A stretch of 64,000 bases of DNA from GCA-2717185 sp964474755 (GTDB taxonomy: Bacteria > Pseudomonadota > Alphaproteobacteria > UBA8366 > GCA-2717185): assembly GCA_964474755.1 (NCBI GenBank), contig CAYYUG010000004.1, positions 66,438-130,437 of the forward strand, written 5' to 3'. The notes under the pieces are model-generated. The model saw only the letters and a program-made list of their open reading frames with translations, was not told the DNA's origin and did not search any database. Every line of letters starts with the position of its first letter. The stretch's first letter is position 1. Below, piece after piece: positions 58,486 to 64,000 of the stretch. Both the position numbers and the translations under genes were made by a program.

Positions 58486-59748
58486 GTGGCCGAAGACAGT
58501 GCAGCACAAACACCAGACGTCACGATCCTGGGCGCCGGCATTGTTGGTATTGCGACCGCCCTGTCGCTAACCGAGCGCGGCTTCAAAGTGGCAATGATCG
58601 ATCGCAGCCCACCAGCGGAAGGAGCTAGCTACGGAAATGCCGGATCGTTGTCGCCCTGGTCCTGCGTGCCGCAATCTATGCCCAACGTCTGGAAAAACGT
58701 ACCGAAATGGCTGATCGATCCGGAAGGGCCGGTGGCGCTACGCCTGAACTACGCCGCAAAGTTCTTGCCCTGGGCAGTTAAGTTTCTGCAGGCGGGACAG
58801 GAACATCGACTACCTGCAATTGCCGATGCGATGATGGCGTTAACCCGACCAACGGTCACGCTCTATCGACACCATCTTAAGGGTACGGGCTCCGAAAGCC
58901 TCGTACGCGATTCCGTGTATGTACACGTCTTCCGTAACGGCGACGACGCAGATTTATCACAGCTCGCCTGGCGCATGCGCGCCGAGCGGCAGGTCCCGCT
59001 GGATGTCGTAAAGGGTGATGCTCTGCGCGAGGTCGAACCGGCCCTCTCTCCAGAATTTGAGGCTGCCGTCCTGATCAAGCAGCAGGGCCGCGCGCTAGAT
59101 CCTGGGGGTATCGGCAAAGCACTAGCCGCCAAGGCAGAGCGATTAGGCGTCCATTTCCTGCAGTGCAGCGTCGAAAAACTGACGCCGTTCGAGGACGGTC
59201 AATGGCGGGTCGACACCGACGTGGGGCCGATCACCGCCAACAAAATCGTCGTCGCAATGGGTGCTTGGTCGGCTAAACTGATGGCAGACCTAAAGGTGAA
59301 CGCTCCACTCGAGGCGGAGCGTGGCTATCATCTAGTGTTCAAGAGCCCCGGCGTCACTCTCAACAATGCCATCATGAATGTTGAGCAAAAATTCGTCATC
59401 AGTTCGATGAATGCAGGCGTGCGCTGCGCAGGGACCGCTGAATTCGCAGGGATCGACGCCGCTCCCGACTATCGCCGCGCGCGAGTCTTTGGGCGGATGG
59501 CGAAGCAGATGTTTCCAGATCTTAATGTCGAAAATTTCGACGAGTGGATGGGCCCGCGCCCATCGACTCCAGACTCGGTACCATATCTTGGCGAGGTACC
59601 CGGTTTCGCGAACCTCTTCGCCGCCTATGGACATGGCCACACTGGCATGACCATGGGTCCGCAGACCGGTGAGGTCATCGCTCGACTGATTGCCGGTGAA
59701 CCGCTGGAAGTCGATATGACGCCTTACCGTATAGATCGGTTCGGGTAG
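58486..59748 (+). CDS. DadA-like FAD-dependent amino-acid dehydrogenase/oxidase
   Basis: This 420-residue flavoprotein is of the DAO fold. GAGIVG (16-21) at the N-terminus binds FAD, followed by the DRSPPAEGASYGNAG block typical of D-amino-acid dehydrogenase DadA, PLEAERGYHLVF in the centre and the C-terminal YGHGHTGMTMGPQTGEVIA. It would oxidise D-amino acids or another amine to an imine with transfer to the quinone pool. Divergent from RidA, which may remove the imine. The start follows GGAGGCAGCC 7-11 bases upstream. The actual substrate could be a glycine- or sarcosine-like amine. Confidence 0.9.
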   Translation: MAEDSAAQTPDVTILGAGIVGIATALSLTERGFKVAMIDRSPPAEGASYGNAGSLSPWSCVPQSMPNVWKNVPKWLIDPEGPVALRLNYAAKFLPWAVKFLQAGQEHRLPAIADAMMALTRPTVTLYRHHLKGTGSESLVRDSVYVHVFRNGDDADLSQLAWRMRAERQVPLDVVKGDALREVEPALSPEFEAAVLIKQQGRALDPGGIGKALAAKAERLGVHFLQCSVEKLTPFEDGQWRVDTDVGPITANKIVVAMGAWSAKLMADLKVNAPLEAERGYHLVFKSPGVTLNNAIMNVEQKFVISSMNAGVRCAGTAEFAGIDAAPDYRRARVFGRMAKQMFPDLNVENFDEWMGPRPSTPDSVPYLGEVPGFANLFAAYGHGHTGMTMGPQTGEVIARLIAGEPLEVDMTPYRIDRFG

Positions 59749-59968
59749 GGCGGTTCGGCGGAAACGTTTTCTCCCTCTGTCATCCTAGACAAGGCGTGTA
59801 GCGGAGCGGATGCGGAATACGACCAGCGCGAACACTCGTCACGGAACTGGGAAATGGCTCGGGGGTAGGCGCCACTAAGATCGTTTATTACATCTAGACC
59901 CGATCATTTGCGTGTGCAGGTCCATCACGCTATCAAATTACCTGTCGGATACGGAACGAGGCTAGAAC

Positions 59969-61591
59969 GTGACGTCGGACAAATCCGGGTGGGTGATCGG
60001 TAAGGTGCTGGACGCGCAGGTCGCGGCGCGCGGCGACGAACGCTTCATCCAGTTTGAAAACGAGCCGGCGCTTACCTTCCGAGAGTTCGATGGGCACTGT
60101 AATACCGTCGGCAACGCCTTCGCCGCGATCGGGGTCGGCTTCGACGAGCCCGTCGCGGTCATGCTGAACAATAGGCTGGAATGCCTGTGGACTTGGATCG
60201 GCCTTAGCCGTATCGGTGCGATCCATGTAGGCATCAACACCGCCTATAAGGGCGCGTTCCTGACCCACGTCCTGACCAATACGAAAGCGCGGTACGCTGT
60301 GGTCGAGCTTGAGTTCCTGCCCTGGCTGGCGGATATTGAGGATACCGCGCCGAACCTTACAACCGTCTACGTCCCCGGTCCGGCCCTGTCACCGGACGAT
60401 ATCCCGGACTTCACGCGCATCCAAATCCGGTCTTTCAACGAACTGATGGATGCACAGGACACGGTGATTGAGAGCAAAGTTAACTACCGCGATACAGGCA
60501 TGATCATGTTCACGTCAGGCACCACCGGCCCGTCCAAGGGCGTGTTGATGCCGCACGGGCATCTCTATCTGTTTGGGCTCGGCATGCAAACGCATATGCG
60601 CATGACCGAGAACGACCGCTATTACATCTGCATGCCATTATTTCACGCGCAGGGCATTCTGATGCAGTTCTACGCCATCTTGATCGCCGGCGGCAGCGCG
60701 GTGCTGGTCAAGCAGTTCCGCGCGTCTAGCTGGATCGACGAAATCCGCCACCACGAAGCAACGCTCACCAACCTGCTGGGCGTGATGAACGATTTTGTGC
60801 TACGCCAACCCGCCAAATCGTCCGACCGGGACAATAAACTGCGCATGATCAGCGCCGTACCCGTCACCGACGAGACCCTACAGGCGTTGCGCGAGCGTTT
60901 CGACGTACCGAAGTTCAACGAGCTTTTTGGCATGACCGAATGCAACCTGCCGATCATCCGCCCCTACGATGCACCGGACGAGGCTGGGTGTTCCGGCAAA
61001 GTATGGGACGAGCATTTCGAAGTCATCATCGCCAACCCAGAGACCGATGACGAACTACCCATCGGTGAGGTCGGCGAAATTTTGATCCGGCCAAAACAGG
61101 CCTTCTGCTTCATGCAAAGCTATAACGCCATGGCAGACCGCACCGTCGAGACCTGGCGCAATCTCTGGTTCCATAGTGGTGATGCAGGCCGCATGGATGA
61201 ACGCGGCTATATCTGGTACATCGATCGCATCAAGGACACGATCCGTCGGCGCGGCGAGAACATCTCCTCCTACGAGGTCGAAGCGGTGCTTCTTGAGCAT
61301 CCCGCGGTCGCCGAAGCCGCCGCTGTCGCTGTGAAAGCGGATGAGGGCGGCGAAGACGAAGTACTGGCCTGCCTGGTACTGAAACCGGATGCGGCCCGAC
61401 CAGCGCCGGAAGCTTTACTCCGTTTTTGCACCCCGCGCATGCCTTATTTCGCCGTACCACGCTATGTCGAATTCCTTGACACAATCCCGAAAACGCCTTC
61501 GGCAAAGATACAGAAGAACAAACTGCGCGATCGTGGCTTGAGCGCAGCAGTCTGGGACCGCGAAGCCGTCGGTTACAAGGTAAAGCGATAG
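59969..61591 (+). CDS. Acyl-CoA ligase (ANL superfamily), first of a coupled pair
   Basis: This 540-residue AMP-forming acyl-CoA ligase has the P-loop FTSGTTGPSKGVLMPHGH, the adenine motif FGMTECNLP, hinge GDAGRMDERGYIWYIDR and IRRRGENISSYEVEA, and the catalytic Lys in TPSAKIQKNKL. CaiC-like (crotonobetaine/carnitine-CoA ligase) and feruloyl-CoA-like members are similar; substrate cannot be assigned. A gene at 61591 overlaps the stop by one base, so translation is coupled. The start GTG at 59969 is accepted; a GAGG lies some 6-9 bases upstream. Confidence 0.9.
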   Translation: MTSDKSGWVIGKVLDAQVAARGDERFIQFENEPALTFREFDGHCNTVGNAFAAIGVGFDEPVAVMLNNRLECLWTWIGLSRIGAIHVGINTAYKGAFLTHVLTNTKARYAVVELEFLPWLADIEDTAPNLTTVYVPGPALSPDDIPDFTRIQIRSFNELMDAQDTVIESKVNYRDTGMIMFTSGTTGPSKGVLMPHGHLYLFGLGMQTHMRMTENDRYYICMPLFHAQGILMQFYAILIAGGSAVLVKQFRASSWIDEIRHHEATLTNLLGVMNDFVLRQPAKSSDRDNKLRMISAVPVTDETLQALRERFDVPKFNELFGMTECNLPIIRPYDAPDEAGCSGKVWDEHFEVIIANPETDDELPIGEVGEILIRPKQAFCFMQSYNAMADRTVETWRNLWFHSGDAGRMDERGYIWYIDRIKDTIRRRGENISSYEVEAVLLEHPAVAEAAAVAVKADEGGEDEVLACLVLKPDAARPAPEALLRFCTPRMPYFAVPRYVEFLDTIPKTPSAKIQKNKLRDRGLSAAVWDREAVGYKVKR

Positions 61592-63252
61592 TGGAAAAAA
61601 TTAGCGACTGGTACCCTAAACGGACTTTGGGTTCCCTGCTCGACGACGCAGCGGCGAAGTGGGGCAACCGCGAAGCCATTACCTACAAGGGTGATAGCTG
61701 GAGTTTCACCGACTGGAAGCGCGAGGCGGACCGGCTGGCCAAGGGACTGATCGCTTATAGCGTCAAACCAGCCGACCGGGTCGCAGTGTGGATGGTGAAC
61801 CGGCCAGATTGGCTATTCGTGATGTTTGCCATCGCCAAGGTCGGCGCCTGCATTGTGCCGCTCAACACGCGCTACCGCGCCGACGATGTAGCATACACTT
61901 TAGCGCAATCGCGCAGTTCGCTGCTGATTTCGGTCGACCAGTCGGGGCCGGTCGATTACCGAGCCATGCTGGCCGATACCATGCCGGACATCGACAAGGG
62001 AAGCGACGGAGCACTGGAACTGGTGGGGTTCCCGGAACTGCGCCGTTTGGTGTTTCTTGGCAACGAGACCCTACCGAACAGCAGCAGCTGGGATGACATG
62101 CTAACGGCGGGCGCGGTGGTCTCCGACGCGGAGTTGCAGGCGCGCTCCGATGCGGTCGATCCGGATTCGCTGCTCATGATTGGCTACACCTCGGGCACGA
62201 CCGGCCACCCGAAAGGCGTGATGCAGGCCCATATCGTCATCCGCAACGTCCATGAGCGCGCCCAGTTGCTCGGCATGACGTTCGAGGACGTGCATCTAAA
62301 CTACTTGCCTATGTTCCATCTCTATGGCTACAGCGAACTGGCGATGATGGCAGTGATCTCGGGCGCTAAGCAGGTGTTGATGGACGCCTTTGACGCCGAA
62401 ACTGCTCTCGATACCGCCGAGCGCGAGGGCGTGACTATTATGCACGGCTTCGAGGCGCACTGGCTCGACCTGCTGACTTCACAAGAAAAGCGGCCACGCA
62501 AATTGAACTTTCGCTTCGGCACCCTACCCTCAGGTGTCGACAGCACTATTCCCATCGCAGAGAAGGTCCAGGATGTGTTTGGGCCAACTATCTCGGGGTA
62601 CGGCATGACGGAGGCTTGGGCGTTCATCACCGTCACCAATCCAGGCCACACCCGCGAGCAGCGGGTCAACGCCTCGGGCTATCCGATGAACGATTACGAA
62701 TTCCGCATCATCGATCCGGAGACCGGCCAAGACCAACCGACGGGCGTTTCGGGCGAGATCCTAATTCGAGGCTACGCGGTGATGAAAGGCTATTGGGACA
62801 AGCCAGAAGCGACGGCAGAAGCCATCGACGAAGGCGGCTGGCTGCATTCCGGCGACATGGGCCTTATCCGCCCAGACGGCCACCTCGTCTTCCAGGGCCG
62901 CTACAAGGACATGTTAAAGGTCGGCGGCGAAAACGTCTCCCCGGCGGAAATGGAAGCCTACTTGCGCAACATGCCGGAAGTGCTAGACGCCGCCATCGTC
63001 TCCTACCCCGACCCGCGCCTGACGGAGGTGCCGGTGGCCTTCGTGCTGGCGAGCGGGGATGGCGCGGTTGTGCCAGAGAAAATAATTGGGCGATGCAAGG
63101 GAAAGGTCGCGAGCTTCAAGATTCCACGCCACGTAATCGAACTGCCAGAATTCCCGATGACCCCATCGGGCAAAGTGCGCAAAATCGAGTTGCGCGCGGC
63201 GGCACTAGATTTTCTGAAGGAGCCGGACGCGCGAGATGCCGGAAACGAATAA
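61591..63252 (+). CDS. Acyl-CoA ligase (ANL superfamily), second of a coupled pair
   Basis: This 553-residue AMP-forming acyl-CoA ligase has the P-loop YTSGTTGHPKGVMQAH, the YGMTEAWAF adenine motif, HSGDMGLIRPDGHLVFQGR and KVGGENVSPAEMEA (hinge/C-terminal domain) and the catalytic Lys in TPSGKVRKIEL. It is the FadD/HIP-CoA-like type with medium-to-long or aryl acid preference unclear. The GTG start shares one base with the TAG stop of the upstream ligase, a clear sign of translational coupling. The two ligases are only distantly alike, so the pair probably serves two acids of one pathway rather than being a recent duplicate. Confidence 0.9.
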   Translation: MEKISDWYPKRTLGSLLDDAAAKWGNREAITYKGDSWSFTDWKREADRLAKGLIAYSVKPADRVAVWMVNRPDWLFVMFAIAKVGACIVPLNTRYRADDVAYTLAQSRSSLLISVDQSGPVDYRAMLADTMPDIDKGSDGALELVGFPELRRLVFLGNETLPNSSSWDDMLTAGAVVSDAELQARSDAVDPDSLLMIGYTSGTTGHPKGVMQAHIVIRNVHERAQLLGMTFEDVHLNYLPMFHLYGYSELAMMAVISGAKQVLMDAFDAETALDTAEREGVTIMHGFEAHWLDLLTSQEKRPRKLNFRFGTLPSGVDSTIPIAEKVQDVFGPTISGYGMTEAWAFITVTNPGHTREQRVNASGYPMNDYEFRIIDPETGQDQPTGVSGEILIRGYAVMKGYWDKPEATAEAIDEGGWLHSGDMGLIRPDGHLVFQGRYKDMLKVGGENVSPAEMEAYLRNMPEVLDAAIVSYPDPRLTEVPVAFVLASGDGAVVPEKIIGRCKGKVASFKIPRHVIELPEFPMTPSGKVRKIELRAAALDFLKEPDARDAGNE

Positions 63253-63346
63253 GAACGAAATACTGTCTGATATGGCCGCAGACATTGGCGAGGACCACTT
63301 GCGACCGTTCAACGGCGTACCATCGAATTAACCGACGCTCCAGCCG

Positions 63347-63892
63347 TTACACGTCCAGCGCCTCATAAGCCGGATTGGACTCCAGCTCGACGCCGTTCAC
63401 CGTCATGGCCAGCATCGCGTAGTAGCCGATGCAAGTTGTGAGTTGCACATACTCATCAGCACCTAGCCGGTCCATGACTGCTTGCGCCAGCGTATGATCA
63501 ACACGGTTGCTGCGCAGTAGTTGCCGAGTAAAGTCGATGATCTCTAAATCTTCTGTCGGGATATTATCAGAGCGATTGTCACGGATTGCGTCGATTGTCG
63601 ACCGAGGGATGTTGCGCTCGGCACCGATCACACCCTGGATGCCCCAAACATATTGCGCCTGAAAGTGACGCCCGACGGTCAGCGCAGCCAACGTCCGGGT
63701 GCGAAGTTCCAGGGTCCCTTCCCAGCGCACCAAGGTACCGAGATGAGCAACCCGCTCCGCCCACTTCGGCGCGTGCATCCAGACGGAGAACGGACCATCC
63801 AGCGATTTACGAGTGTCGACGATCGTCTCCGCAATGCGTTGGGCTTCTCCGCTAAGTTCCTTAGGGGTTTTTAGGACAGGGACGCGGGCCAT
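63347..63892 (-). CDS. Carboxymuconolactone-decarboxylase-family protein
   Basis: This 181-residue CMD/AhpD-like helical protein has a core ELRTRTLAALTVGRHFQAQY and YVQLTTCIGYYAMLAM; the AhpD CxxC is absent, so it is not a peroxidase-type member. The ATG at 63892 with GGAGAG 6-11 bases upstream is preferred to the one five codons earlier (63907). It is convergent with the acyl-CoA ligase pair (about 95 bases between stops). The reaction is unknown. It is distinct from the CMD-like protein at 40277. Confidence 0.86.
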   Translation of the reverse strand: MARVPVLKTPKELSGEAQRIAETIVDTRKSLDGPFSVWMHAPKWAERVAHLGTLVRWEGTLELRTRTLAALTVGRHFQAQYVWGIQGVIGAERNIPRSTIDAIRDNRSDNIPTEDLEIIDFTRQLLRSNRVDHTLAQAVMDRLGADEYVQLTTCIGYYAMLAMTVNGVELESNPAYEALDV

Positions 63893-64000
63893 GGATGCTC
63901 TCCTCAAAAATTTGTATTTTGGGTAGAAATAGGTCTTCAGTCGGAATAGGCCTTCCTTCAGGCTCGAGTTGCAGCTTGCTCTCCTTCCAGGATTACGGTC

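Noticed and set aside
1..64000. tRNA, rRNA, CRISPR array, complete IS element or prophage
   Set aside because: No repeat-spacer array, transposase, integrase, phage gene or recognisable RNA gene was seen on either strand by reading; a covariance-model search was not possible here.

Overview
The window is a 64 kb piece of a bacterial chromosome, most likely from an uncultured alphaproteobacterium. This rests on overall gene style and protein flavour (class II dihydroorotase, YaaA, xanthine-dehydrogenase-like trios, TauD and CaiB families), not on a marker gene: no rRNA or tRNA was seen. A 100-base run of N flanked by an exact 55-base repeat shows that the sequence is a draft scaffold. Coding density is high. 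Apart from pyrC and yaaA there is almost no housekeeping content. The window reads as a catabolic accessory region for organic acids, acyl-CoAs, amides, lactones and N-heterocycles.

Layout. 0.4-2.5 kb: an orphan fused E1 alpha/beta 2-oxoacid dehydrogenase. 2.5-6.6 kb (minus): the most interesting locus. It holds a 582-residue UGSC-family selenoprotein with an in-frame UGA (6270-6272) in the motif Cys-Sec-Gly-Ser-Cys, followed by a two-tier SECIS-like hairpin. Downstream are a paralogue that keeps only the C-terminal domain and a thioredoxin-reductase-like flavoprotein. 7-14.5 kb: LigI-like amidohydrolase, cupin and SMP-30 lactonase, then a tight hyuB-hyuA-acyl-CoA dehydrogenase operon. 14.9-22.8 kb: two short TauD-type dioxygenases, a D-aminoacylase-like hydrolase, an MFS carrier, an acetyl/acetoacetyl-CoA-synthetase-like ligase with an HD protein resembling the PhnZ di-iron oxygenases, and a GFA protein.

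23-32.6 kb: two molybdenum hydroxylase systems facing each other. The plus-strand trio is of the 4-hydroxybenzoyl-CoA reductase type: its FAD subunit carries the four cysteines of the extra [4Fe-4S] cluster. The minus-strand operon has an amidohydrolase, a CoxL-like subunit without the CO-dehydrogenase loop, a CoxM-like subunit and an unusual fusion of CoxS to a CoxG/SRPBCC domain. A short VOC-protein remnant lies between the two systems. 32.7-36.4 kb: a DMT permease and a ThDP-enzyme/MDR-reductase pair. 37-41 kb: tandem PuuE-like deacetylases, an epoxide-hydrolase-like protein and a carboxymuconolactone-decarboxylase-like protein.

41-50.4 kb: a double CaiB CoA-transferase, a GST-like protein and a NIPSNAP protein (minus), facing away from an acyl-CoA carboxylase carboxyltransferase; then a PEP-mutase/isocitrate-lyase-family enzyme, a long TauD-type dioxygenase and a flavin monooxygenase. 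50.4-64 kb: yaaA, a GST, an esterase, pyrC, a second long TauD-type dioxygenase at the assembly gap, a prolidase-like amidohydrolase, RidA, a DadA-like oxidase, two translationally coupled acyl-CoA ligases and a second carboxymuconolactone-decarboxylase-like protein.

In outline, the hydrolases, lactonases and dioxygenases would open or oxidise diverse substrates, the CoA ligases and CoA-transferase would activate the acids, and the dehydrogenases and molybdenum hydroxylases would oxidise the products. Substrates cannot be read from sequence alone. The operon structures are clear: 4-base ATGA overlaps in both molybdenum clusters and 6-base gaps in the hyu operon.
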